The notes under the pieces are model-generated. The model saw only the letters and a program-made list of their open reading frames with translations, made no database searches and was not told where the DNA came from. Shown here in pieces: positions 1-9,375 of a stretch of DNA of 64,000 nucleotides (within the stretch, counting starts at the first letter, position 1; each line of letters starts with the position of its first letter). The stretch comes from Mesorhizobium atlanticum (GTDB lineage Bacteria > Pseudomonadota > Alphaproteobacteria > Rhizobiales > Rhizobiaceae), in NCBI RefSeq assembly GCF_003289965.1, contig NZ_QMBQ01000004.1:186001-250000 (forward strand). The letters run 5' to 3'. The position numbers were made by a program, and so were the translations under genes.

Positions 1-25
1 CCGTCAGGCGAGCGCCGCACCATCC

Positions 26-1303
26 TCAGGCTGCCCGCGCGTCGCGGATCGAGCCCTCCAGAATATCCAGCGCCTCGGTCATCACGCCGTCCTGGATGGT
101 GATCGGCGACAGGAAGCGGATGACGTTGCCGTAGACGCCGCAGGTGAGCAGGATGAGGCCCTTGTCCAGCGCCTTCAGCCTGACCGCGTTGGCGAATTCG
201 GCCGACGGCAGGCCTTTCTTCACGTCGTTGAACTCGACCGCGTTCATGAAGCCCGGGCCGCGGATGTCGACGATCTCCGGCACGTCGTCGCGGATCGACT
301 CCAGCCGCTGCTTCAGCCTGGCGCCCAGCGCGTTGGCGCGATCGCAAAGCTTTTCCTCCTCGATGACGTCGAGCACGGCGTGCGCCGCGGCGACGCCGAT
401 CGGGCTGCCGCCATAGGTGCCGCCGAGGCCGCCCGGGCCGGGCGCGTCCATGATTTCGGCGCGGCCGGTGACGGCCGACAGCGGGAAGCCGCCGGCAAGG
501 CTCTTGGCCATAGTGGTGAGGTCGGGCGCCACGTCGTGATGGTCCATGGCGAACATCTTGCCGGTGCGGGCAAAGCCGGTCTGCACCTCGTCCGCGACGA
601 GCAGGATGCCGTGCTGGTCGCAGATCTTGCGCAACGCGGTCATGAAATCGCGCGGCGCTTCGTAGAAGCCGCCCTCGCCCTGGACCGGCTCGACAATGAT
701 TGCGGCAACGCGGTTCGGATCGACATCGGCCTTGAACAGCTTGTCGAGCGCGGCGAGCGAATCCGCGACCGAAACGCCATGCAGCGCGACCGGGAACGGC
801 GCGTGAAAGACATCGGCTGGCATGGCGCCGAAGCCGACCTTGTAGGGCACGACCTTGCCGGTCAGCGCCATGCCCATGAAGGTGCGGCCATGGAAGCCGC
901 CGGAAAAGGCGATGACCGCCTGGCGGCCGGTGGCGTTGCGGGCGATTTTTATCGCGTTCTCGACCGCCTCGGCGCCGGTGGTGACGAAGATCGTCTTCTT
1001 GTCGAACTTGCCGGGCAGCATGCCGTTCAGACGCTCGGCCAAACGCACATAGCTTTCATAAGGCACGACCTGGTGGCAGGTGTGGGTGAAGCGATCTAGC
1101 TGCGCCTTGACCGCCTCGATGACTTTCGGATGGCGATGGCCGGTGTTGACCACGGCGATGCCGGAGGAGAAGTCGATATAGCGGCGGCCCTCGACATCCC
1201 AGATTTCCGAATTCTCGGCGCGATCGGCGTAGATCTGCGTCGTCATGCCGACGCCGCGCGAAATCGACTGGTTCTTGCGTTCGGAAATGGCTGAATTCTT
1301 CAT
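26..1303 (-). CDS. gabT: 4-aminobutyrate aminotransferase
   Basis: Class III PLP-dependent aminotransferase of 425 residues, read as GabT: it transfers the amino group of GABA to 2-oxoglutarate, giving succinic semialdehyde and glutamate, in the cytosol. Seen: a GGFHGRT glycine motif near residue 135, the PLP-ring aspartate in LLVADEVQTGF near residue 238 and the Schiff-base lysine in TMAKSLAGGFP near residue 267. Length fits the family. The ATG at 1303 is chosen because a GAGGGA ribosome site lies just upstream; an in-frame ATG at 1339 has no such support. No gabD is beside it in this window. It diverges from the RND operon. Another omega-amino-acid substrate is possible. Confidence 0.88.
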   Translation of the reverse strand: MKNSAISERKNQSISRGVGMTTQIYADRAENSEIWDVEGRRYIDFSSGIAVVNTGHRHPKVIEAVKAQLDRFTHTCHQVVPYESYVRLAERLNGMLPGKFDKKTIFVTTGAEAVENAIKIARNATGRQAVIAFSGGFHGRTFMGMALTGKVVPYKVGFGAMPADVFHAPFPVALHGVSVADSLAALDKLFKADVDPNRVAAIIVEPVQGEGGFYEAPRDFMTALRKICDQHGILLVADEVQTGFARTGKMFAMDHHDVAPDLTTMAKSLAGGFPLSAVTGRAEIMDAPGPGGLGGTYGGSPIGVAAAHAVLDVIEEEKLCDRANALGARLKQRLESIRDDVPEIVDIRGPGFMNAVEFNDVKKGLPSAEFANAVRLKALDKGLILLTCGVYGNVIRFLSPITIQDGVMTEALDILEGSIRDARAA

Positions 1304-1384
1304 GTCGTCCCTCAATCGGGCATCCCTGTTCGGGATCAAACCCGTTCCGTTGATCGAAATCCTTCTGACCTTATTTCACGTTTT

Positions 1385-1429
1385 CCTCAAGTTGGCACGT
1401 TGGCCCAGTTCATTGGGCCTGCCTTGAGG
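1385..1429. promoter_or_regulatory. Nested inverted repeat in the gabT/RND divergent region
   Basis: A perfect 6-bp inverted repeat (GGCCCA, six-base loop, TGGGCC; 1402-1419) sits inside outer arms CCTCAA (1385-1390) and TTGAGG (1424-1429). It lies between two divergent start codons, 82 bases upstream of gabT and 136 upstream of the efflux operon. It could be a regulator operator or a leader hairpin; the sequence does not decide. No terminator-like T run follows it. Confidence 0.4.
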
Positions 1430-1564
1430 GTGAGGGACGAACTCCCTTAACCAGCCCGGTGATACACGCCGCGGAGATAGTTTCCTTTTCCCGCCGATCG
1501 ATTAATCTCATTTCATCCGCGACGTGCCGCCGTCAGGAGCGGCTCCCACGGGCTGAGGGGAACC

Positions 1565-2701
1565 ATGAGCAGGAAAGCGACATCGTCCGCCTTGCCGTCT
1601 TCGCCGCTCCGCCTTCTTTGTCGTTCAAAAACCTTGTTGCTGCTGGCCTGCGCCGGCGCGGCGATTTCGACATCCGGCTGCCAGAAGCAGCAGGCGGCGG
1701 AAAAGAAATTGCCGGTGGTGGTGACCACGCAGACGGTCGCGCTCGCCGACTATGCGCCGCGGACCTCGCTGACCGGGGTCATCGCCGCCCGCACGCTCAA
1801 CAATCTGTCGTTCCGCGTCGGCGGCCGGGTCGCCGAGCGTCTGGTCGACGTCGGCCAGCATGTCGACCAGGGCGCGGTGCTTGCCCGCATCGATCCGCAG
1901 GAACAGCAATCGGACTTGCGCTCAGCGCAGGCCGACCTCGACGCGGCACAGGCGCAGCTCACCCAGGCCGCGGCCACGTACCAGCGGCAAAAGACACTGC
2001 TTTCGCAAGGATTTACGACGAGGCGGGACTTCGACAGCGCGGACCAGGCCCTGAAAGTGGCGCAAGGCAGCGTCGAGGCCGCGCAGAGTGCCTTGGCCAA
2101 TGCCAAGGAAAACCTGTCCTATACCGAGCTCAAGGCTGGGGCCGCCGGCGTCATCACGGCGCGCCAGGTCGAGGCCGGGCAGGTGGTGCAGGCGGCGCAG
2201 ACCGTGTTCACCATCGCCGAGGACGGCGACCGCGACGCAGTCTTCAACGTACACGAGACGCTGGTTGTCCAGACACCTCCTTCTCCGGCGGTGACGATCA
2301 CGCTTCTGTCGGACCCGCAGGTGCGCGCGACCGGCAAGGTGCGCGAGATTTCGCCGGCGGTCGATATCCAGTCTGGATCGATTCGGGTCAAGGTCGGCAT
2401 CCCCGACACGCCCGCAGGCATGCCGCTGGGTGCGGCCGTGATCGGCACGGTCAGCGCCAAGCCGGTCAAGGCCATCCTGTTGCCCTGGCAGGCGCTGACC
2501 TCGACCGCCGGCAAGCCCGCCGTCTGGATCGTCGATCCGTCGAGCAAGGCTGTGAGCACGGCGCCGGTCGAGGTGCTCGCCTTCGATTCCGGCGTGGTCG
2601 CCGTCGACAAGGGATTGCAGGAAGGCCAGAGCGTCGTCACTGCCGGCGGACAGTTGCTCAGCCCCGGACAGATGGTCGAGATCGCTGGAGCCAGCCAATG
2701 A
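1565..2701 (+). CDS. RND efflux periplasmic adaptor (membrane fusion lipoprotein), first copy
   Basis: Periplasmic adaptor (HlyD/AcrA-type membrane fusion protein) of 378 residues that would join the inner-membrane pump to an outer-membrane channel. The N-terminus is a lipoprotein signal with lipobox ending at Cys39 (ISTSGC). It is followed by a biotinyl-lipoyl half motif (GGRVAERLVDVGQHVDQG), an alanine/glutamine-rich helical hairpin around residues 100-170, the second lipoyl half and a beta-barrel (GSIRVKVGIPD). A GAGGGGA ribosome site precedes the ATG. Its stop overlaps the start of the next adaptor (ATGA), so translation is probably coupled. Substrate unknown. Confidence 0.85.
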   Translation: MSRKATSSALPSSPLRLLCRSKTLLLLACAGAAISTSGCQKQQAAEKKLPVVVTTQTVALADYAPRTSLTGVIAARTLNNLSFRVGGRVAERLVDVGQHVDQGAVLARIDPQEQQSDLRSAQADLDAAQAQLTQAAATYQRQKTLLSQGFTTRRDFDSADQALKVAQGSVEAAQSALANAKENLSYTELKAGAAGVITARQVEAGQVVQAAQTVFTIAEDGDRDAVFNVHETLVVQTPPSPAVTITLLSDPQVRATGKVREISPAVDIQSGSIRVKVGIPDTPAGMPLGAAVIGTVSAKPVKAILLPWQALTSTAGKPAVWIVDPSSKAVSTAPVEVLAFDSGVVAVDKGLQEGQSVVTAGGQLLSPGQMVEIAGASQ

Positions 2702-3771
2702 ACCGGTTGCGGCACATCGCTCCCCTGCTCGTCCTTGCAGCGCTTGCCGCCTGTTCGCGTTCGGAAGAGAAGCCGCCGGAGGTCATCCGGCCGGTGCTGT
2801 CGATGGTGATCGAGCCGAAGACCGTCGAGACTTTCGGCTTCGCCGGCACGGTGCAGCCGCAATACAGCGCCGATCTCGCCTTCCGCCTGCTCGGCCGCGT
2901 CGTCTCGCGCGACGTCAAGGTCGGCGACCTCGTCACCAAGGGCACCACGATCGCGGCGCTCGATCCGACAGCGCTGGAGCTTGCGGTCCAGGCATCGAAA
3001 GCGGACCTGTCGAACGCGCAGGCGCAATTCATCAACGCCGCCGCCAGCGAGGATCGCCAGCGCCAGTTGCTGGCCTCGGCCAACACCTCGCAAGCCACAT
3101 TCGACGCCGCGAAACAGGCGCGGCAAGCGGCGGAAGCCGGGGTCGAGCGCGCTAATGCCGCTTTGTCCAAGTCGCAGGAACAGCTTGGCTATGCCCGGCT
3201 GTTCTCCGATTTCGACGGCGTCGTCACAGCGGTCGGCGCCGAGGTCGGGCAGACCGTTTCACCGGGACAGACCGTCGTCACCGTGGCGCGCACCGACCCG
3301 CGCGAAGCGGTGGTCGACATCCCCGACCAGCTGACCGGCGACCTTACGGTCGGCATGCCTTTCGAGATCGTCCTGCAATCGCTGCCGACGATCAAGACAC
3401 AGGCCAAGCTGCGCGAGATCGCGCCGCAGTCCGAAGGCGCTACCCGCACGCGGCGCGTGAAGCTGACGCTGGTCAATCCATCGACGGCGTTCCGGCTGGG
3501 CTCGACGATCACCGCGACGCGCGTCACCAAGGTCGCGCCGACGATCGAATTGCCGATGTCGGCGCTGCTCGAAAAGGACGGCTCCGACAAAGTGTGGATC
3601 GTCGATCCGCAATCCTCCAGCGTCGGCACGCGCGAGATCAAGATCGCCTCCAAGAGCGGCGGCTCCTTCACGGTGGCAGAGGGACTTGAAGCCGGCATGC
3701 GCGTCGTCACCGCGGGCGTCCATAGCCTGAGCGAAGGCCAGAAGGTCAAAGTGCCGGAGGGCGGCGTCTGA
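2698..3771 (+). CDS. RND efflux periplasmic adaptor (membrane fusion lipoprotein), second copy
   Basis: Second HlyD/AcrA-type adaptor, 357 residues, starting at the ATG that overlaps the preceding stop codon. Lipoprotein signal with Cys19 (LAALAACS), lipoyl half motif (LLGRVVSRDVKVGDLVTKG), helical hairpin at about residues 95-160 and a barrel domain (TRTRRVKLTLVNPST). It is a distant paralogue of the previous gene rather than a recent duplicate. Its stop shares one base with the ATG of the pump gene. Two adaptors with one pump suggest a heteromeric adaptor ring, as known for some RND systems; that is inference. Confidence 0.85.
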   Translation: MNRLRHIAPLLVLAALAACSRSEEKPPEVIRPVLSMVIEPKTVETFGFAGTVQPQYSADLAFRLLGRVVSRDVKVGDLVTKGTTIAALDPTALELAVQASKADLSNAQAQFINAAASEDRQRQLLASANTSQATFDAAKQARQAAEAGVERANAALSKSQEQLGYARLFSDFDGVVTAVGAEVGQTVSPGQTVVTVARTDPREAVVDIPDQLTGDLTVGMPFEIVLQSLPTIKTQAKLREIAPQSEGATRTRRVKLTLVNPSTAFRLGSTITATRVTKVAPTIELPMSALLEKDGSDKVWIVDPQSSSVGTREIKIASKSGGSFTVAEGLEAGMRVVTAGVHSLSEGQKVKVPEGGV

Positions 3772-6700
3772 TGAAGGGCTTCAACCTCTCCGACTGGGCG
3801 CTCAGCCACCGCTCCATGGTCTGGTACTTCATGCTGGTCTTCGTGGTGGCCGGCATCTTCTCCTATCTCAATCTCGGCCGGGAGGAAGACCCCGCCTTCA
3901 CCATCAAGACCATGATCATCCAGGCCAACTGGCCTGGCGCCTCGGTCAAGGAAACGGTGCAGCAGGTGACCGACCGCATCGAGAAGAAGCTCGAAGAGCT
4001 CGATAGCCTCGACTACACCAAATCCGTCACCACGGCCGGCCAGACCGTCATCTTCGTCAACCTGAAGGACACCACGAAGGCGCGCGACGTCGTGCCGAAC
4101 TGGCTTCAGGTGCGCAACATGGTCAACGACATCAAGGCGCAGCTTCCGCAAGGCGTGCAGGGACCGTTCTTCAACGACCGCTTTGGCGACGTCTACGGCA
4201 ACATCTACGCCTTCACCGCCGACGGGCTGACGCCGCGCCAGTTGCGCGATTACGTGGAGGATGTCCGCACCAAGATCCTGACCGTGCCGAACGCCGGCAA
4301 GGTCGATCTGGTCGGCGCCCAGGACGAAGCGATCTACCTCGAATTCTCGAGCCGGCAGATCGCGGCGCTCGGCCTCAACCAGCAGCAAATCGTGGCCAGC
4401 CTGCAGGCGCAGAACGCGATCACGCCCTCCGGCGTCATCGAGTCCGGGCCGGAGCGCATCAGCGTGCGCGTCGGCGGCCAATTCACCTCCGAGGAGAGCC
4501 TTCGCGCCATCAATCTGCGCGTCAACGACCGCTTCTTCCGGCTGAGCGACGTGGCGACGATCAGGCGCGGCTATGTCGACCCGCCAACAGCCCTGTTCCG
4601 CTTCAACGGCCAGGATGCTATCGGCCTTGCCATCGGCATGAAGCCCAATGCCAATCTGCTGAAATTCGGCGAGGCGCTGCATGAAGAGATGCAGAAGGTG
4701 CTGGCCGATCTGCCGGTCGGCGTCGGCGTGCATCTGGTCGCCGACCAGCCCGTGATCGTCGAGGAAGCGGTCTCGGGCTTCACGCGGGCGCTGTTCGAGG
4801 CCGTTGCGATCGTGCTCGCCGTCTCCTTCGTCAGCCTCGGCATGCGCGCCGGCTTCGTCGTGGCGCTGTCGATACCTCTTGTGCTCGCGATCACCTTCAC
4901 CGTCATGGAATATCTCGGCATATCGCTGCAGCGCATTTCGCTTGGCGCCTTGATCATCGCTCTCGGGCTATTGGTCGACGATGCGATGATCGCGGTCGAG
5001 ATGATGGTGGCGCGGCTGGAGGTCGGCGACAATCTGCGCAAGGCGGCGACCTATGTCTATACGTCGACCGCCTTCCCGATGCTGACCGGCACGCTGGTGA
5101 CGGTCGCGGGCTTCATTCCGATCGGCCTCAATTCGAGCGCCGCCGGCGAATACACTTTCACGCTCTTCGTCGTCATCGCGGTGTCGCTGCTTGTGTCATG
5201 GATCGTGGCGGTGCTGTTCGCGCCGCTGCTCGGCGTCACCATCCTGCCGGCGACGATGAAGGAGAAGCATCACGACCAGCCCGGACGCCTCACCTCGCTG
5301 TTCCGGCGCGTGCTTGTCTTATCCGTTCGCCGCCATTGGCTGACGATCATCGTGACGGTGCTTCTGTTCGCTGGCTCGGTCGCCGGCTTCGGCCTCGTCC
5401 AGCAGCAGTTCTTCCCGCCATCCGACCGGCCGGAGCTGATCGTCGACTGGAACCTGCCGCAGAACTCCTCGATCACCGAGACACGCGACCAGATGGAGCG
5501 CTTCGAACAGCGGGCGCTGGTCGGCAATCCCGATATCGATCATTTCAGTTCCTATATCGGCCAGGGCGCGGTGCGCTTCCTGCTTGCCTATGACGTGCAG
5601 CCGGCCAATCCCTATTTCGGCCAGACGGTGATCGTCACCAAGAGCATCGAGGCACGCAACCGGGTGAAGCCGGCGCTGGAGAAGCTGCTGCGCGAGGAAT
5701 TCGTCGGCACCGACGCTTTCGTCAAGCCCCTGGAGCTCGGGCCCCCGGTCGGGCGCCCGGTGCAATACCGCGTCGGCGGCCCCGACATCCAGACGGTGCG
5801 GGAACTCGCGCAGCAATTCGCCGGCCTGATCTCGGCCAATCCGAAGCTGGCAGCTCCCACTTTCGACTGGAACGAGCCGCAGCGCGTGCTGAGGGTCGAC
5901 GTGCTGCAGGACAAGGCGCGCCAGCTCGGCATCACCTCCTCCGACATCGCCAGCGCGTTGAACAGCACGGTCGGCGGCGCGACCATCACGCAGGTGCGCG
6001 ACGCCACCTATCTGATCGATGTCGTGGCGCGCTCGCGCGAGGCGGACCGCAGCTCGATCTCGACGCTGCAGAACTTGCAATTACCAACCGGCACCGGCGA
6101 GTCGATCCCCTTGGCGGCAATTGCCAATTTCCGCTACGACCTCGAGCAGCCGACGGTCTGGCGCCGCAACCGCACGCCGACCATCACCGTGCGCGCGGGC
6201 CTGGTCGGCGACGTCCTGCCGGCGACGGTCGTCAACGAGCTGAAGCCGTCGGTCGACGCTTTCATCGCCAAGCTGCCGCCCGGCTATTCGGTCGAGACCG
6301 CGGGCTCGGTCGAGGAAAGCGCCAAGAGCCAGGGACCGATCGCGGCGGTGGTGCCGCTGATGCTGTTCGTCATGGCGACCATTCTGATGATCCAACTGCA
6401 GAGCTTCCAGCGCCTGTTCCTGGTGGTGGCGGTGGCGCCGCTCGGGCTGATCGGCGTGGTGGCCGCGCTCGTTCCCAGCGGCGCGCCGCTCGGCTTCGTC
6501 GCCATACTCGGCGTGCTGGCGCTGATCGGCATCCTGATCCGCAACTCGGTCATCCTGATCGTGCAGATCGAGGACCTCGTCAAGGAAGGCAAGGACCGCT
6601 GGGCGGCCGTGATCGAAGCGACCGAGCACCGCATGCGGCCGATCGCACTGACGGCGGCCGCCGCCAGCCTGGCGCTGATCCCGATCGCGCGCGAAGTGTT

Positions 6701-6869
6701 CTGGGGGCCGATGGCCTATGCCATGATGGGCGGCATCATCGCCGGCACGGCGATCACGCTGCTGTTCCTGCCGGCGCTCTATGTGACTTGGTTCAGGATC
6801 AAGGAGCCGAAGCGGGACGCGGGTGATGGCGTGCAGGCAGAAACGGCGACGGAAGGCGATGCGGCCTGA
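3771..6869 (+). CDS. RND family efflux pump (inner-membrane permease)
   Basis: Full-length RND pump of 1032 residues, the usual size for AcrB/MexB relatives, driving proton-coupled drug or metabolite export across the inner membrane. Seen: N-terminal membrane segment at about residues 15-35 (WYFMLVFVVAGIF), two large periplasmic loops, and the proton-relay aspartate pair in the fourth membrane segment (GLLVDDAMIAVEMM, about residue 403). C-terminal membrane segments lie at about 860-1010. The divergent N-terminus (NLSDWALSHRSMVWYF) puts it in the group of pumps of unknown substrate found with two adaptors. No outer-membrane channel and no TetR regulator are encoded beside it. Confidence 0.9.
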   Translation: MKGFNLSDWALSHRSMVWYFMLVFVVAGIFSYLNLGREEDPAFTIKTMIIQANWPGASVKETVQQVTDRIEKKLEELDSLDYTKSVTTAGQTVIFVNLKDTTKARDVVPNWLQVRNMVNDIKAQLPQGVQGPFFNDRFGDVYGNIYAFTADGLTPRQLRDYVEDVRTKILTVPNAGKVDLVGAQDEAIYLEFSSRQIAALGLNQQQIVASLQAQNAITPSGVIESGPERISVRVGGQFTSEESLRAINLRVNDRFFRLSDVATIRRGYVDPPTALFRFNGQDAIGLAIGMKPNANLLKFGEALHEEMQKVLADLPVGVGVHLVADQPVIVEEAVSGFTRALFEAVAIVLAVSFVSLGMRAGFVVALSIPLVLAITFTVMEYLGISLQRISLGALIIALGLLVDDAMIAVEMMVARLEVGDNLRKAATYVYTSTAFPMLTGTLVTVAGFIPIGLNSSAAGEYTFTLFVVIAVSLLVSWIVAVLFAPLLGVTILPATMKEKHHDQPGRLTSLFRRVLVLSVRRHWLTIIVTVLLFAGSVAGFGLVQQQFFPPSDRPELIVDWNLPQNSSITETRDQMERFEQRALVGNPDIDHFSSYIGQGAVRFLLAYDVQPANPYFGQTVIVTKSIEARNRVKPALEKLLREEFVGTDAFVKPLELGPPVGRPVQYRVGGPDIQTVRELAQQFAGLISANPKLAAPTFDWNEPQRVLRVDVLQDKARQLGITSSDIASALNSTVGGATITQVRDATYLIDVVARSREADRSSISTLQNLQLPTGTGESIPLAAIANFRYDLEQPTVWRRNRTPTITVRAGLVGDVLPATVVNELKPSVDAFIAKLPPGYSVETAGSVEESAKSQGPIAAVVPLMLFVMATILMIQLQSFQRLFLVVAVAPLGLIGVVAALVPSGAPLGFVAILGVLALIGILIRNSVILIVQIEDLVKEGKDRWAAVIEATEHRMRPIALTAAAASLALIPIAREVFWGPMAYAMMGGIIAGTAITLLFLPALYVTWFRIKEPKRDAGDGVQAETATEGDAA

Positions 6870-6875
6870 GAGGAA

Positions 6876-7622
6876 CTACGCCCTCACGAACCCCTCGCTC
6901 GCCCTGAGCAGATTGCGCGTATAATCCTCGCTGACCCGATGCCCGATAAGCTGGCTCGCGGTCAGCGTTTCCACCGCCTCGCCGTTCTGCATCACCATCA
7001 GCCGCTCGCACATATGGGTGATGATGGCGAGGTCGTGGCTGACCATCAGGAAGGTGAGCTTGCGGCGGCGACGGACCTCTTCCAGAAGGTTCAGCACTTC
7101 GGCCTGCACCGAGGCGTCGAGCGCCGAGGTCGGCTCGTCGAGCAGAAGGATCGAGGGTTCGAGGATCAGCGCACGGGCGATGGCGACACGCTGGCGTTGG
7201 CCGCCGGAGAGCTGGTGCGCATAGCGGAAGCGAAAGCCCTTGCCGAGGCCGACCTCGTCCAGCGCGCGTTCGATACGCTTCTCGCCGTCGGCAATGCCAT
7301 GGATCGCGAGCGGCTCCTGCAGCAGGCGGTCGACCGTCTGGCGCGGATGCAGCGAGCCGTAGGGATCCTGGAAGACCATCTGCACGTCGCGGTAGAATGG
7401 CTTGTCGCGCGTCTTGCCGAGGGTCTTACCGTTGACTGTGATGGTGCCAGAAGCGACAGGCGCAAGGCCGGCGATGGCCCTCAGCAGCGTCGACTTGCCG
7501 GAACCGCTTTCGCCGACGAGGCCGTAGGATTCGCCTTCCCTCACCTCGAGGCTGACACCCTTCAACGCGCGAAAACGGTCGAAGACCACTTCCAGCCCTT
7601 GGATGGCGATCGCAGCCGTCAT
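6876..7622 (-). CDS. Dipeptide/oligopeptide ABC importer, ATPase (DppF/OppF type)
   Basis: Cytoplasmic ABC ATPase of 248 residues, last gene of a five-gene peptide importer operon. Walker A GESGSGKST near residue 36, signature LSGGQRQRVAIARAL, Walker B ILLLDEPTSALD and switch histidine in LMVSHDLAIITH. The start is the ATG overlapping the upstream ATPase stop (ATGA at 7619-7622); a longer reading frame upstream is only frame extension into the neighbour. Slightly shorter than typical DppF, lacking much of the C-terminal oligopeptide tail. Substrate could be peptides, opines or other solutes handled by this transporter family. Confidence 0.88.
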   Translation of the reverse strand: MTAAIAIQGLEVVFDRFRALKGVSLEVREGESYGLVGESGSGKSTLLRAIAGLAPVASGTITVNGKTLGKTRDKPFYRDVQMVFQDPYGSLHPRQTVDRLLQEPLAIHGIADGEKRIERALDEVGLGKGFRFRYAHQLSGGQRQRVAIARALILEPSILLLDEPTSALDASVQAEVLNLLEEVRRRRKLTFLMVSHDLAIITHMCERLMVMQNGEAVETLTASQLIGHRVSEDYTRNLLRASEGFVRA

Positions 7623-8458
7623 GCCGCCCACTCCGGCTTGCGGTCGAGCACCGGCAGCGGATGGCGCTCGAAGCCGATCCGCGGCATGCAATTGAGCAGG
7701 CCGCGCGTGTAGGGATGTTGAGCGTCCCGCAATTCGGACGCCTCGATCTGCTCGACCACCTTGCCGGCATACATGACAACGACCCGGTCGCAGAAGGACG
7801 AGACCAGGCGCAGATCGTGCGAGATGAAGATCAGGCCCATACCGCGCTCGGCGACGAGCTTGTCGAGGATCTTGAGCACATCGAGCTGCACGGTGACGTC
7901 GAGCGCCGAGGTCGGCTCGTCGGCGATCATCAGCTCCGGTCCGGTGATCAGCATCATGGCGATCATGGCGCGCTGACCCATGCCGCCCGAGACCTCGTGT
8001 GGGTAAAGGTCGAAGACACGGGCGGGGTCGCGGATCTGCACCGCCTGCAGCATGGCCAGAGCGCGCTCGCGCGCCTCGGCCTTGGAGACCTTCTCATGCG
8101 TGCGCAGCGTCTCGACGATCTGGCGGCCGATGGTCATCACCGGATCCAGCGAATATTTCGGATCCTGCAGGATCATGGCGATGCGGTTTCCCCGTAGCGC
8201 CCGACGTTCACGCGGCGATATGGACAAAAGATCGATGCCGTCGAAGGCGAGCTTCCTCGCCGACACCTCGGCCTGCGGCGGGGTCAGCCCCATGATGGCG
8301 CGGCCGGTCTGCGATTTGCCGGAGCCGCTCTCGCCGACGATGCCCAGCCGCTCGCGGCCAAGCGAGAAGGATACGCCGCGAACGGCCTGCACGAGGCCGG
8401 TGCGGGTCGGGAAGGTGACGCGCAGGTCGTCGACTTCGAGGAGAGTGTCGCCGCTCAT
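7619..8458 (-). CDS. Dipeptide/oligopeptide ABC importer, ATPase (DppD/OppD type)
   Basis: ABC ATPase of 279 residues pairing with the downstream ATPase. Walker A GESGSGKSQ, a slightly unusual signature VSGGMGQRAMIAMML, Walker B LMIADEPTSALD and H-loop FISHDLRLVSS. The C-terminal region (HPYTRGLLNCMP) is the oligopeptide transporter-specific tail. The start at 8458 (MSGDTLLEVDDL) overlaps the stop of the upstream permease by four bases, so the true gene is much shorter than its open frame. Confidence 0.88.
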   Translation of the reverse strand: MSGDTLLEVDDLRVTFPTRTGLVQAVRGVSFSLGRERLGIVGESGSGKSQTGRAIMGLTPPQAEVSARKLAFDGIDLLSISPRERRALRGNRIAMILQDPKYSLDPVMTIGRQIVETLRTHEKVSKAEARERALAMLQAVQIRDPARVFDLYPHEVSGGMGQRAMIAMMLITGPELMIADEPTSALDVTVQLDVLKILDKLVAERGMGLIFISHDLRLVSSFCDRVVVMYAGKVVEQIEASELRDAQHPYTRGLLNCMPRIGFERHPLPVLDRKPEWAA

Positions 8459-9375
8459 TGGTCGCCGCTCCGGGGGTCGAGCGCGTCGCGCAAACCGTCG
8501 CCGAGCAGGTTGAAGCCGAGGCTGACGATGAGGATGGCAGCACCTGGGGCCGCGGCAACCCACCATTGGTCGAGAATGAAGCGGCGGCCGGAGGCGATCA
8601 TCGCGCCCCATTCGGGCAGCGGCGGCTGCGCGCCGAGGCCGAGGAAGCCGAGGCCGGCGGCGGTGAGGATGATGCCGGCCATGTCCAGCGTGACGCGGAT
8701 GATCAGCGAGGAGATGCAGAGCGGCATGATGTGGCGCAGCACGATGCGGAAGGGCGAGGCGCCCATCAATTGCACCGCCTTGATGTAATCGGAGTTGCGC
8801 ACCGTCAGCGTTTCGGCGCGGGCGATGCGCGCGTAAGGCGGCCAGGAGGTGATGGCGATCGCCAGCACGGCGTTTTCGATGCCGGGACCGAGCGCGGCGA
8901 CGAAAGCCAGCGCCAGCACCAGCTTGGGAAAAGCGAGGAAGATGTCGGTGATGCGCATCAGGATCGTGTCGGTCCAGCCGCCCGCATAACCGGCGACGGT
9001 ACCGACCAAAAGGCCGATGGGCGCGGCGATGATGGCGACGAGGATGACCACATAAAGCGTCCAGCGCGCGCCATAGACGATGCGCGAATAGATGTCGCGG
9101 CCCAGGTCGTCGGTGCCGAACCAGTGCGCGGCGCTCGGTGCCAGCAGGCGGGCGTTCTTCAGGTCACCCACGGTCGCGGAATAGGGCGCCAGCACGTCGG
9201 CAAGCGCGGCGACCGCCACCAGCGCGATGATGATGAGCATGCCGACCAGCGCCAGCCGGTTCGCCGAGAAGCGGCGCCAGGCGACATAGGCGCGGCCAAG
9301 CCTCGCCTGCAGGCGTGAGGCCGGCCGGTCGCTGAGCAGCCATTCGCGCCTGGACTGGATTGTTTCGGCGCTCAT
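8455..9375 (-). CDS. Dipeptide/oligopeptide ABC importer, permease (DppC type)
   Basis: Inner-membrane permease of 306 residues. Cytoplasmic N-tail, membrane segment LALVGMLIIIALVAVAAL, the DppC-type N-terminal domain ending in HWFGTDDLGRDIYSRI, then the binding-protein-dependent permease domain with the EAA coupling loop (RAETLTVRNSDYIKAVQLMG). The ATG at 9375 overlaps the stop of the upstream permease (ATGA). Forms the heterodimeric channel with the gene upstream. Confidence 0.9.
   Translation of the reverse strand: MSAETIQSRREWLLSDRPASRLQARLGRAYVAWRRFSANRLALVGMLIIIALVAVAALADVLAPYSATVGDLKNARLLAPSAAHWFGTDDLGRDIYSRIVYGARWTLYVVILVAIIAAPIGLLVGTVAGYAGGWTDTILMRITDIFLAFPKLVLALAFVAALGPGIENAVLAIAITSWPPYARIARAETLTVRNSDYIKAVQLMGASPFRIVLRHIMPLCISSLIIRVTLDMAGIILTAAGLGFLGLGAQPPLPEWGAMIASGRRFILDQWWVAAAPGAAILIVSLGFNLLGDGLRDALDPRSGDQ

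Noticed and set aside
1430..1564. Possible riboswitch in the leader of the RND operon
   Set aside because: The leader is GC-rich with short hairpins but no known aptamer pattern was recognised.
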